DNA of 64,000 bases from Halichondria panicea (Eukaryota; Porifera; Demospongiae; Suberitida; Halichondriidae). Of the stretch, positions 27,331-40,300 are shown in pieces. Every line of letters starts with the position of its first letter. Position 1 is the first letter of the stretch. The position numbers were made by a program, and so were the translations under genes. The notes under the pieces were generated by a model, which was not told the origin of the DNA, did no database searches, and saw nothing but the letters and a program-made list of their open reading frames with translations. Location of the stretch: positions 2,762,001 through 2,826,000 of the forward strand of contig NC_087389.1 of assembly GCF_963675165.1 (NCBI RefSeq), written 5' to 3'.

Positions 27331-29172
27331 TCATATACAAAATAATTATATCACTGCTCTGATTATAATTTTACACATAATTATATACCATTTACATTGC
27401 ATGTACGTGAATGAAACAAAAAAAAATCATTTTTACACTATAAACAGAAAATTCAACTACAAAAAATTTCAGGTTGGCATAAAAATCATTAACAATAAAC
27501 AGCATGTGTATATATGAGTGCCTTTAGCAGGTCAAGTCTATCTATAAGTTAAGTAAATGAGTTTGAAAGGTCTTTTTTTTCTCTTCTAGAATATCGCTGA
27601 GTACGTTATCTGCAGGAAGAAAAATGATCAATGTTGTGACATACTCGGGGAAGCGAAGCTAGCATGCCACAGGGCTGCAAGCACAATTTAAACTTTTTAT
27701 GGCTCTGAAAATGTTCTGCGATACATATTTATGCGGTTGATCACCACGATTTCAATCGTATTACCTTAAGGTGATATATTTTCGCGTGTATTAATTTCTG
27801 CGAATGAGAGTAAAATCGCAAAAAATTTGGCCGCCCTCTTGTTTAATGTATCAGATCGACATTTCGCAAAAATTATACCAGCAAAATGTACAAAACTGTA
27901 AAAACGCAAACAATTCTACCTGTGAAAATAAGGATAGACTACACCTATGAGTAGAATATGCGTCTATGTAGCCCGAGGCAAAGCCGAGGGAATCTAACCG
28001 TAACCAAGGTGGTTACTAAGATGCATAGTCTACGAGTGGGTGTGGTCTATCTAACTTGGACTTCATTGCGCATGTGTGAGGAGTGGTTATAGAGACACCA
28101 GTTGACAGAAAAAGACAAGAAGACGGCTTCAAAACAATGAGTAAAACTTAGTAGAGCTTGTAAAACGCTTGTTGAAGATACTGGAAAGAACAGACAAGTG
28201 AAAAGAACCTAGAGCTGACTGCAACACTACAAGAAGAAGAATGAAGCTCTGTGGTGGAGTGGAGGGGGTATAGAGCAGACTGGACCGGATGGAACCTTAA
28301 AAAATTCAATAGAAAGTGTCAAACGATTGCTGAAGTGTTTTTGATGCTTCCTGGCCCCCCTGCCCATGCCCAACTGGAAAAAACAATACAAAGCAACAGT
28401 GGACATGGAAAGAATGGATATTGACTGAACAAACTATTGCTTTCTGTGTATAATGTTTTTGTCATCTTCTTGTCACTTTCTCAACTTTTGAGAACTTCCT
28501 GCAAATTATTTGTCACTTCCTGTAGAATATGCGTCCATTTCCTGTACAATATGCGCCCATTTCCTGTAGAATATGCGTCCACTTCCTGTAGAATAAGTAC
28601 CTTCTTGTAGATTATGCTTCCATGTAATCTAATGTTTTTAGCCTATTACAGATGATGTAATGTAGTCTAAAACACTACAGTACACGCATTAGTATTGCAG
28701 CAAGTAGAAAACGGAAACCATTGATTGGGGGGAACAGCCTTTCGGCTGCTATAGACAGGTCTTAGTTGAGAGTTTTCGATTGCCATCCACAGGTATGCAT
28801 TATGAGTCAATTCCTGTTACAAGTGAACCTTGGAACTGCTTCTGTATAGGTCATACAAGCGTTGAAAAGGTTGCAGGGATTTTTCGCGGTTGTGCAAAAT
28901 AATGCACATCTCAGCAATAATTGTCTGCTGTTTTCAGGGTGTAGCTGTTCGTTCTGGGAGGTTGTCTAAAGCTGATTGAGGACTATAGAAAGTACGAAGT
29001 AAAGAGGTGGCCATTTCTAAGAGTTTGCTTTACAGTGTCTATGTACACAATAATTATTATAGTTTCAATCCGGACCAGATTTCTTGGCCGTTTTATAGCG
29101 GGTGGTTACTCGAAGGTGGTTGTTAAAGGAGGTTCTAACTGTGTACCCATTAGGTAACTCACCAAGAAGTGT
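27331..29172. other. Spacer between the LINE fragment and MAGI
   Basis: No gene recognised. It contains a degenerate palindromic element at about 27764-27912 (TTTTCGCG and GCAAAAATT repeats) and a 22-bp tandem repeat at 28516-28600. The stretch at 28100-28450 looks like unconstrained sequence. Confidence 0.5.
28516..28600. repeat. 22-bp tandem repeat
   Basis: About four head-to-tail units of TTCCTGTAGAATATGCGTCC with a spacer base or two; the units differ by single bases. Confidence 0.85.
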
Positions 29173-32100
29173 CTATGCATTTGGTGGATGCCCCCCGATA
29201 CGACCTCTCCTCCCCAGGGAATTCATGTATTCCTGAGCATAGCGATCCTTGGCTTGCACGGCAGTTGGAGAGAATACAGTACCATCAGACTTGCCTGCAT
29301 GGGAGGGAAAAGGTGAGGGTAGGCTAGCAAATATGAAGTGCATTGGCTCAAAGATGGCCAGAAAATGTCCCAAGCAAATATAACAATCATTTGCTCCAGG
29401 GTATGTAATACATACCTCCAATGAATGGCTCATCAGGCACCCTTCTGATAATGAGCTTGACCACGTCTCCTCCGTGCTTGATGATGGTAATGGCATCAGA
29501 GTGGAGCATGTTCTCTGTATTGTTGCCGTTGATCTCAAGCAGTTCATCACCTACCTACATAAGTAGCAATAAGTATAATTATTTGTAGTTTTAAACAGGG
29601 TTGACAAGTAACTTACTCTCAATCTCCTATCAACCTGTGCTGCTCCTCCATCAGCAATCCTCAGCACACACAGTGGAGAGTTGTACTCTGCTCCACCACG
29701 AATACTGAACCCAAAGCCTCCTCCGCTGCGCCGGATGTCAATGTGATGGATTTCTTCATCATCACTGCAACACCCAAAACAGCAGTTTTTCAATATTTGT
29801 ATATACACATCACCGACATGTGAACACCTAATGTTACGTCACGTAAATACTACAGATACTGCCTACCTAGCAATATCACTGAGGTCAGCAGATATCTGAG
29901 GTGGTCCGTCTTCTTCTACCGGGGGATAGTCCTGATAGTTCAGGTGATCCTCCGGGGGCTCATCCCAACCACCAGACTGCTGGGGCAGGCCACCTTGGCC
30001 ATCGTTGTCCACTATCTGTAGTTCCAAATAGTATACATTGATCACATTGCAGTACACTTTACAAACAAGTCAAAGTATATAGTTCTACTTGCTTGCTGCA
30101 CCAACTCGGAGGAGAACCTTATTTGGAGCTTTTAACGTACTCAAACTCAAAACATAGAAAGGGAGGCATCAACTTTCAGCGACAAAACCACCCAGTGCCA
30201 AAAGTCCAGGACTAGGGTACTTGACCATACATGTACATGTAGCTATTCAGTGCAACAATAAGACAGTCCCTGCTCTATATATACACATACCATCTGTTGC
30301 CTGTTGACAAGGTCAAGGTCTTCTGGCTGTTGCACAAAGAGATGGATGGAGGTACCAGAGCTTTTAATGAGGGCCACAATGTCCACATGGTCCATCCTGG
30401 AGACATCTTGCTCGTTCACGGACAACAGTTCGTCATAGGTGTACAACTGGTTGCACTTCTCAGCAGGGCTGCCTGGCACAAGGCGACCTACATGTACATA
30501 TACATATATAATTATATGTAATTATATACATATAAATCCGTACAAAATTAATGTGCCTTAGCTAGCCGTTTTTGTTAATCATCACACACAGTTTTCTAAT
30601 GTACGCAAAGACTTACAGATCATACAACCTGCACGCAAAGTGTTGGACTGGAGCACAAAGCCAAAGCTAGTCAGTACATCAGGCCTTTGTACAATTATTT
30701 CCCTGGGTCCTCTGGGTAGCCCTGACATTGGTCCATCTGAATCGTTCACTCCAAGACCATCTTGTTGATATGGCTGATGCTGAGGGCTGCCATAAGAGCC
30801 GGGAGGGGGCACAGACTCAGACATTGGCATCTTCCTACGAATACCCAGGACCACATCCCCTTGAGCAGCTGCATCTCCCATCAGGCCAATGACTTCACGA
30901 TGCGAGGCATTGACAACAGAGTTGCCATTTATGTGTGAGATTTCATCGCCAATTTGTAATCTTCCATCCAAATCAGCTGCACCACCAGCCACTATAGCTC
31001 CCACAGTAGCCTAGAGAACCGGGCATAAAATCATCTTAATGATCGATACTTACGCCCTAGACAGAAAACTAACTATCGCATGGTGTACATGTACATGCAT
31101 GTGCTTTTCATATATGCTCATGAACATGTATACCTGAGATCCCTCCTCTTCCCCTCCTATGATCCTGAATCCAAAACCTGAGACTTGTCTCAGGAGGCGG
31201 ACCTCCATCGTGGTGAATGGCCCATCATTGCCCATTGGTTCACCCGGACCCTGGAACATATCAGGAACAGGGTAACTTGGCAACTCCTGCACCAAATGAA
31301 TAATACACGCATTAGGCCATGAATTTCAGTATCGATCAACAAAGATAGAAACATAAATAGAAACATAACTACTGTCCGTGAATTGAACCCATGACAATTT
31401 TATTGAACAGTTACATTTATACAATACCGTGGTCTTACCTCAGGAGGCTGTCTGAATACAAGGAAGGTGGCCTGGTTTCCCTTGGGACATCTCTTGAGGA
31501 CTGTGACCAGATCAGAGTGATCGTAGCCCCTCACTCTCTCCCCGTTTACCTCCATGAGGACATCTCCCTCTTGTAGTTGGGCACAGCGAGGGTGGTCCAT
31601 GATTTGTTTCACTATTGGGCCCATTTCAGACTCACCTGCGGGAGGATAATGTCCGGTATCTAAAGTGTATATACTCCATTAAAACAAAAGATTTTCGCCC
31701 TTGCAGTGTACAGTTACTGCTAAATTGCTCTTTTAATGACAAAACAGCGTAACAAAGCAGAATCATTTAACTAGGTCACTGGAAAACACAGACTCCTACA
31801 TGTACATATAGCTATCTACGAATACAACAGTTATTCATGGGTCGGGTGGTCTAGTAATTCCAGACATAACTAATGAATACATACAAATCAAGCTTATTGC
31901 CGCAAGCTATGAATAATTCATGCAAATACTGTATACTCGGCAAATATTTACCCAGAGAGAATCCGAACCCAAGTGGTCCCTTCACGATGTGCACTGCCAC
32001 TCGCTCAAGTTGCTGGTGCTGTTGCTGTTGGTTATGCTGGTTGTAGTTGTCCTGAGGTGGGGGGTAGTCGCTGTACCCATGGCTGGACTCATGGTATGAG

Positions 32101-35100
32101 GGAAGCTCGTCTCCACGGAATTCTTGTAACGGATAGCCCCTCCTCACTTCGACGGATACATCAGAATTGAGAGGCAGGCTCTGGAAGAGGTCCACCACCT
32201 TTCTGTGGTTGTATGTGAGCACTGATATTCCGTTGATTCGTACTAATACATCACCAACTAATAGTCGACCATCACGATCAGCAACACTCCCACGGACAAT
32301 ACTTTTAATTTGGAGCAGCTCTCCAGGACGATCTCCACCAATAATAGTGAATCCGAACCCAGAAGCTGTTTTCTGTAGACTAACATAGATCACCTCTCCA
32401 TGAAGGTCTGCCTCCAAATCCTGTTCGGTGGGCTGGGTCTGTGGGTATGGGTAGGGGTAGTTGTCTCCCTGGTCAGCAAGGTTGGCGTCAGGCCACATCG
32501 CAGCAGCTTCAGCTTCTCGCTGTTTCTCCAGCGCTGCGGCAGACTTTATGGAGGGAGGGGGTTCTCGTATGGGTGGTGGCCGCATGTTATGCCCATGGGT
32601 ACCGGTACGTTGAGGGAGCTGGGAGCCAGCATAGCGTCGTTTGGCTTCAGCCACTGGGTTCTCATACTGAGTGTTACGGTTCACGTGACTGGAAAGTGGT
32701 AATGTAGGGAAAAGTAATTTTAGCAAGCCCATGTACATGTAGATGTGTACTCATTTAACACACCTATGCAATATGCAATATAACAGCAACAAAACAGATA
32801 CTTACTCAATGAAGTAGGTGCCATACACTGGGTCGTTTACTTTCTCCCAACCATACGGAAGCTCTGTAAGAGATGGTGGGAAGCATATCCACATATCATA
32901 ATATTGCATCAACAACTAACAGACGTGTACATTTAGAGGTGTGCCTTCATACCTTGCAATCTGGGACTTTTTAAGTCCTCTATTTATGGTTTTATGTACT
33001 ACACAACACTACACAGGGTGCATACACACTATAATTATAACCTACATGTACACACTACAATCGATACTTATTCGCTGTAAAATTAATGTATATCACTGTA
33101 TTTATGTCTACCACAAATTACAACCTTCAAAGCTAATTTTCTAACCATTCTCTTGACATTCAATCATGTTGTGTTTCAAGTAGCGGGCCAGTCTAGGGTC
33201 TAGCCAATGGGTGGTACCAGTGCTGTGACTGTGAGCGAGTGTGTGTGTGTGTGTGTGTGTGTGTTTAACCATGTGCGTTCAACCCCACACTAGTGTACAT
33301 GTATTGTATTTGCTGGTGTGAATAACATATCAAGTTACAACCAAAATTAATATCCAGTTACAAATAAACCTTTAAAGACACTTTTATAAAAATACAGCTC
33401 AGGTTCAACTCACTCGATGAAGTACTTTTCGTTATTCTCAGTGTATGCTATCTCCCAGTTGGCCGGGAGTGGGCCTAGGGCTTTGGGTACGGGCAATTGA
33501 CCAACTGGACCGCGCCCCCTGGGAACAGACAAGGGATCTGAAGGGAGTACCCCCTCTTTAGTGTACCCAGTAGTAGCTGTTGAGCGTGAGTAAGCCTGGA
33601 CCATTGACGTGTGAGGTGGATCAGCAGGAGGTTTGGGAGTGCCATAGTAGTTTCCTTCATAGGACCCACTCTCCAGAAGGTCACCAGATTTTTCCATGCG
33701 TTTGAATGCTTCCACAGAGATAAAGTTATAGTCAATACCATTCCTCTCACCATCTTGTGGCCTGCGTGTTGTACCTGTGGAGTGCGGAAGGGAGGGTCTT
33801 TAAGTGTCTGCATCAGCATACTGCTAATGAAACAAAAACATACATATACAATGTCTATTGTGCAGTGCTACATGTACATGTAGCTAAGATTATGCCTACA
33901 AGTAAGCCCACAAATTCTATCTACAGGCTTTCACACACTGACTACCAAAACATGCGTGTTGAGGGTTGCATAGCCTTCACATTAACACTATCAAGACACC
34001 AGAGAGCACATGTGTCAGTAAAGGATATTGATACAAACATTTTACTTCCTGTACAACCATGTACACTCTACAAATATGGCCATAATTTATTAGCTAATGG
34101 TAATGGAATGGAAAGCAAATGCAATGGACACCGTATAGCGGGTAATTTTCGTGGGGTACAAAATTCGTTCAACTCAAACACGATGATTTTAGTGAGTAAA
34201 AATTTCGTTGGACTTCATTGCCTGCGTTCCGGTAAACCACACCTACGTTTTCGTGGAGTTTAGCTTGCCCACGAAAATTACCCGCTATACAGTACATGTA
34301 GTAAGAATAACACAACCATGGTAATAACCACGTACTAGAAGTATTCTATCTTCATAAACAAAATGAGAAGGCCCAGTGGTCTATAAGTTAGCTAGGTGTG
34401 GTGTACTATGTTTACACTCTCGGCTTTTGGAGCTGATTGAGTCTAAACAAGTGTCTTTTAAAGGCACAAAGGAGACGCTCACTGTGAAGGCACTCACTGT
34501 GAAGGATATTGTGTCGAGATACAATTAATCTACATGTACGTTGCACATTGCACACATTTAGGATTGATAGCCAAGTGTGCACACAGCAACACAACACCCC
34601 CACAAACATCTAGGCAGATTGGTTTACTTTGACACAATCGAGCGATATGGCTCAGTATCCATTACACAGTCAGACAAGAGCAGCTATTGCCCAACATCCA
34701 AGGAATGAAATAATCACTATCAGGTTACATATTTGAAAAATATACACACCCTACAGTTAATTGGATGCTCTAATTTAGCAACTTGGGCAACACAAACCTA
34801 GTGAAAAAGTACGTTTGTGAAAAGAGCATTTATGTTGAGCATTCAAAGATAAATTTACTTGGACAGCTGAGACATGCACGATTGAAATACAATATAGTAA
34901 GTAGTTTGTTCTCTCTTTGAGGGCATTTTTAAAGAGAGGGTCATGTAAATGTAGGAGTGAGAATAGGGACTGCCTAGTCAATTATGGTACAGTGTGCATG
35001 GTTGTAACAGTATTCAACTCACAGGGCACTACTCTCATATGTAGGTTCTCCCTTATTTGATGTTGCAGCTCACTGTCCACGGAGTTTTTGGTGAACCTTG

Positions 35101-36942
35101 TGGACAAGTACTGTCGAACATCTTTTGTGATTGTGGCATCTACAAGGAAAGTGGTGAAACATTATTATGCATGTAGAAACGTAACAACCATCAGTGTACG
35201 ATATGTCGTCTGTTGACAGAAAATATGTAGTTTTCAGCCAGGGTACCTTCAGTTAAAGCATTTAGTGTCAAATATGTCCATGTACTCATACGCATAGGCA
35301 AACCTCAGACAAAACAAAAACACACACAAAACCACAATTTCAGTAAATACAGTCGAATCTAATGGACCATTGAATAACATCTAAGTCACACGTGGGGGTT
35401 GGGGTTGGTGTGTCACAGTCAGGGAGTACATGTATAGCCACAGGAATGTGGCTTGCTATAAAGTGGACCTCCCTGGTAAAGTCCAAAAGTGGAGTAGTGT
35501 AGTAACATGTACATACAGAGTCGAATCTAAATCAAAACTAGAGCACTAAAGTGCTTAACCCTCAACAGTTGGCGTCTCATGGTGATGCTGAACTGAATAA
35601 AAGCAGAATGTATGAATACTGAAAACATAGCAGCAACTAACACAGGCATGCTATGACAAGTATACAGGTGGTGCATAGTCAGATATTCAATGGGACTGGG
35701 AACACAGCGTAGTCAGTAACGAAGCCTGGGGTGTTACAAATAGGGAACCTAACATGCACTGGGACTTGAGTAGTCTCATAGTGGAGTCTGCAAAGAGGCC
35801 TAGAGTCTTCCCAAAACAGATAGGGCTCCACATGGCTGTAGTGCGCATGTGTAATATTGTGCCTCAAACTATAGCCGAGTGTAGCTAGCTAGCTGTATAG
35901 CCAAACGTGCAAAGTAAGCTTCTTAGGACAACAAAGCAAAATTGACCACTATTTAAACTAACAACTTGTTGCATGGAGGCTGTGGCTGTAGTGCGCATGT
36001 GTAATAATTGTGCCTCAAACTATAGCCGAGTGGCTAGCTGTATAGCCAAACGTGCAAAGTAAGCTTCTTAGCTTTTATTCGACAACAAAGCATTAACATC
36101 AAAATTGACCACTATTTAAACTAACAACTTGTTGCATGGAGGCTATCCATGCTGTAAACACAGCGCTATGGCATCCAGAGCAGACTCAAAAATCACACAC
36201 ACACACACAAACAAAAACAGCCGACTACTACAACCCGTGACTGCCCACGTGCTGGGTTAACAATAACCAAAATACCAAAGCTACGTTACGATCTTTGTGT
36301 GCTACATGAAGGCCTAACAAAGTTCAGAAAACAAACAGTATCAAAGGATATGATAAATACTTCAATCACTTAGCAAGCATATCAAGTGATCATGTGCTAA
36401 CAGGTATTGTCATTATAGCTGGGTTGCTCAGCATCATAGCTCTCCCACCCGTGAAAGCCTTCATGTGTAAACCATTAGACACACCCCACACATATCACTA
36501 TTCAAATGAACAACATGTCTACAGACCATCACATCGAGGGGCACCCACCCACTAACCCACAACACACGTTACAAATGCTAATAACTATTACAAACTAGGT
36601 ATACACTACACAAGGAGAGTGGACCTTACTTTGTTTAACGGTCAGCAGTGAGACTGGTTGGGCAGAGCGTTTAATAAGAGCGATCACATCTTTCTTTATC
36701 ATTCCAGCCACTCGTTTACCATTCACTTCTAGTATAATGTCTGTGTGGTGTAGTTTTCCACTCTGGTAGTGGATCTTGTCTTGTCTGATCTCTCCAATAA
36801 ATGGCATGAGTCCACTCTCCGCTCCACCCTCAACATTGAGGCAAAAGTGTCCTTCAGTGTTCCGACATATTAAGCTCTCAGTAGCCTTTATGCTCCAATG
36901 CTTACGCTTCAGAGAGTCAGACCTCTTGTGTGATTTAGACAT
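29173..36942 (-). CDS. MAGI: MAGI scaffold (GK-like, two WW, six PDZ)
   Basis: Fourteen exons (36942-36630, 35139-35023, 33774-33414, 33228-33146, 32863-32806, 32688-31952, 31635-31439, 31286-31134, 31010-30617, 30487-30291, 30015-29867, 29764-29617, 29554-29416, 29294-29173) join in phase into 1055 residues. Order: PDZ0 (about 16-104), guanylate-kinase-like (110-195, NYYGTPKPP end), WW1 ([15 protein letters not shown]...HWLDPR), WW2 ([17 protein letters not shown]), then PDZ1 to PDZ5, with carboxylate-binding loops GFGF in four of them. This matches vertebrate MAGI1-3 domain for domain. MAGI proteins are known to scaffold receptors, PTEN and beta-catenin at cell junctions. Linkers are Pro-, Gln- and Tyr-rich. 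The start MSKSHKR resembles the MSK start of MAGI1. The gene is head-to-head with the tandem pseudokinase gene, 447 bp apart. Confidence 0.95.
33238..33264. repeat. GT microsatellite
   Basis: Run of GT dinucleotides directly upstream (MAGI sense) of the WW1 exon at 33228-33146. Confidence 0.9.
34129..34293. mobile_element. TIR element family M1, copy
   Basis: Inverted ends CCGTATAGCGGGTAATTTTC and ACGAAAATTACCCGCTATAC enclose 125 bp in MAGI intron 2. The ends match copies at 42738 and 52032. Confidence 0.85.
35536..36262 (+). repeat. Dispersed repeat family D, long copy with internal duplication
   Basis: Carries the family D blocks seen at 12101-12384. A segment of about 130 bp (from GTAGTGCGCATGTGTAAT through CTTGTTGCATGGAGGCT) is present twice in a row, at about 35839-35985 and 35986-36145. 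It occupies MAGI intron 1. Confidence 0.75.
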
Positions 36943-37389
36943 GACTGGAAGGAGGTTATATTACTGACTACTATACTGCAGCACCATTGAAATCATTATC
37001 ATGTGATACTTTAATAATACTAACAATTATAGTGTTATTAACAACCCTCACCACGAATGCCCCAAACAAAGTAGCTAGCTCACCTTTATGATTATTTCTC
37101 TTTCCAAAACAACCAACAACGTACAGCGACCAGCTAAGCAGCAGCTAGCTTTCTTGTTTCAAACTCATGCATGATATTGGATTCATGAATGGGACATTCC
37201 TAGCAACAAAAGGGTGGGTGAATTTCTAATCACCGCCCACGTGCAGCATGTGAGGTCGTGTGAGCCGCCAAGACAGGCCCAAGTCTTCCGCTTTCAATAT
37301 GCGCGCTAGCTTACAAAAACGTGTACGTACATGTAGATCTAGACTACTCGTAGAAAACAGTCTGGAAATAGGGTAAGCCCAAGGGAGTT
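36943..37389. promoter_or_regulatory. Shared promoter of MAGI and the tandem pseudokinase gene
   Basis: 447 bp between divergent start codons. It holds a CACGTG E-box in CCCACGTGCAGC (about 37227-37239). No TATA box recognised. Confidence 0.5.
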
Positions 37390-40300
37390 ATGGACGCAGT
37401 GTTTAATCAAGCTCCGTCTCTCAAAGCTCAGCTGAAAGAGGCAAGTGATATCATCCGTTCTGGCAACATTTTAGGAATTGGTCCTAACGGAGAAGTGGAA
37501 GAGCTTTTAGTGAGAGGGAATCTTTGTGCAGGCAAAAAGCTGCATGGAACGCTTCTTGACATCTCAACAAAGGAATCTAATATTCTTGAGAAACTTGCAA
37601 CTGACTGCAATCAGCTGAGTCGTCTTGGCCACCCAAATGTTGCTGCTTTCTTTGGGCTGTATATCCTAGACAATGTTCACGATTCAAGTAAGAGCCTTGT
37701 ATTGATTCGAGAGTATTCAAAAGGCACACTTACAAACCTTTTAGAAGCAAATCCTCTCCTGCCTTTGTCAGTCAAAACTTCAATTCTTTTAGATGTAACG
37801 AAAGCCTTAGATTACCTTCACATGTCTAAGCCTGCTATTGTACACTGCAATCTTGCGTCAACCAATGTGCTTATTACTGATTCAATGCAAGCCAAAGTTG
37901 CGGACATGGAATGTGCCTGCTTCAACAAAATTCATCAAGTGATAGAGAAACAGCAGTTGGCCTTTCTTCCTCCAGAAGCAAATCAGCCTTTATCGAGCTT
38001 TGAAGCAGCCTCCGATATGTTTTCCTTTGGACATATCGCTCTTCATTCAGCAATCCATACCCCACCTGATATTTTAACGCAAGGATTGACTGAAATAGAA
38101 AAACGAGCTAAGTACATTGCCCCTCTGAAAAATGTTGACAAGATACTAGGTGATCTCATTGTGAGCTGCTTACAAATTTCGCCCAAAAAAAGACCAACTG
38201 CCAGTTCTGCCATGAAAGATTTAAGACAGCTGGAACAGAAACTAGCATGCAAAGGCGACAAGTACCATTCTTACATGAAGAGAATGACAATGTATGAAAT
38301 GATTGGAAATATGATGGAGGATCAAGCAGAGATTGAGTCATTGGACAGTGGGCCAGATCAAATTGATGACATGCAACGAAGAGTTAATTTCAACGTTTCA
38401 CAGATAAAGGTAATTAACGTTGTCACTTCAATTATGTCTTCTATATACTCAGTATTCAGGGAGGTGTTCCAAATGTTCTCCTCCTTCACGAAATGGTCAC
38501 TACAATGGGAATAAGAGGTATCAAAAAACAACAGAAGTGGATGGAGTACAAGTTTGAAATATCAGCTGCCGGATTTTTACAGTATTCTAAACTAAACGGT
38601 CAGGTATGCAATGTCTATGTAATAGTCAGTATAGTTTGATAGCTATGTTTTATTGCCTTTTTAAGGTTTTGAAAAGAGTATCAATGGAAGACATCATCTA
38701 CATCACTGCACACAGGAGACTTGGGGATCTGGATGTCTATCCTTTCCATGTCCGTTTCCGACCAAATGACTGTTGGATTCTAGGAGCACACAATGAAGTA
38801 ATATTAATAGTGATAGGCTGTAGTCATGTATCATAGTTGTATATATAACTTCGTAGGAAATGCGTAAATTTTGGACGACTAAAAAGTAATGTATCATATA
38901 CTTCACACATGTAGGAAATGCGTAAATCATGGATGGAGGCAATTTTACCTGGATCAACGCACAATCAGTGGTGCGATTGTCCATCAAAATCTCTAAAACC
39001 TCATCAACCACTCAAAAGATCAGCTACTTCTCCTATTCCCATTCCCATTCCCATTCCCATTCCTTGCACTGGCAATGACCCAGGATACATCAAGTACAAT
39101 GAAATCAATGTCCCGGACAGTCAAGGGCCACCACCCGTTCCTGAACGACCAGCTGACATAACAAAAGGAGCCGATAATCCGTACCTAAAAATTTTGCCAT
39201 CAAGCACTGACATAAATGAGCGAAATGAAGCTGTTGCATCTTACACACTTGAACAAGTCCACTTGATGATCGAAATGTTCGAGCAAAATGTACAAGTGCA
39301 GCCGTTTTCACCACAAAGACAACCAGGTGAAACAATTAGAAAAAGAACATGTAGTGAAACTGACACCAAGGCAACTCAAGGTGTAGCTCTGAGAAACGAT
39401 TCTGTCAATGTCAATGAACAATCAAACAAACATCCAAGTAAAGGGCTCTACTTAAGTTATGCAGCAATAACGGAAGAAATGGATACTACTGCCACAGACG
39501 AACAAACAGCTTCCGAAGAAACAAAGCTGATGGAAAATACTATCTCATCCTCGAAACTGTGCAACCAAGACAAGCAGTCTTACAGCACTAAAAAAGGATT
39601 TAGTCGTCAAAGTGCTGTAAGCTTCTCAACGACAAAAAATCCATTACCGGTATTAGAAAACATCAAAGATGAAACAAATTCTACTGAAACAAAATCTACA
39701 CTTCGTACGTTTTATATATAATTATACTCTATTATGTGGTATTTTAATTTTGTTATTGTTGTTTCAGGGAGAATTCTAAGGCAGCAGAGCTCTGAAGAGT
39801 TGCTGGAGGACATTGATAAGCCAGAGTGGTCTAAAGCTCAGCTTGAAGACATAGAACGTACATAAACTTGCAGAATATGACTGTGCGTACTTCTTTACAA
39901 CATTCTCTTATTATACTTTCACTTAGACTCAACAGGAGAGCATTCCCATGACTCCTCACACAAAGCCCGTCAAATTAACTCTCTTTCTATTGCATCCAAA
40001 GATCTCCATGATTTTTCAAGCATAGCTATCGGTAATTTCATTGTATGGATTCATAATTATGATTAACTTGTATGGTTGTTCAACTTAGATCTTTATTATA
40101 GTCTATACGATTACCTATTATACATCGATCCCTTTTCAGGTCAATATGGTGCTGTCTATCGAGCATCACTGATTGATCATACTAGCACATCGAAAACAGT
40201 GATAGTGGCTGTGAAAACTATACGGGAGCACTCACAAGAAGAGTGGATTGATCTTTTACAAACGGTTTCAATATTGAGAAATCCCCACCATCCTAATATT

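Noticed and set aside
27179-27517. 112-codon plus-strand frame
   Set aside because: Mostly antisense to the LINE fragment, with no recognisable features.
34081-34300. Plus-strand frame continuing across the M1 element
   Set aside because: It is the translation of a mobile element inside a MAGI intron.
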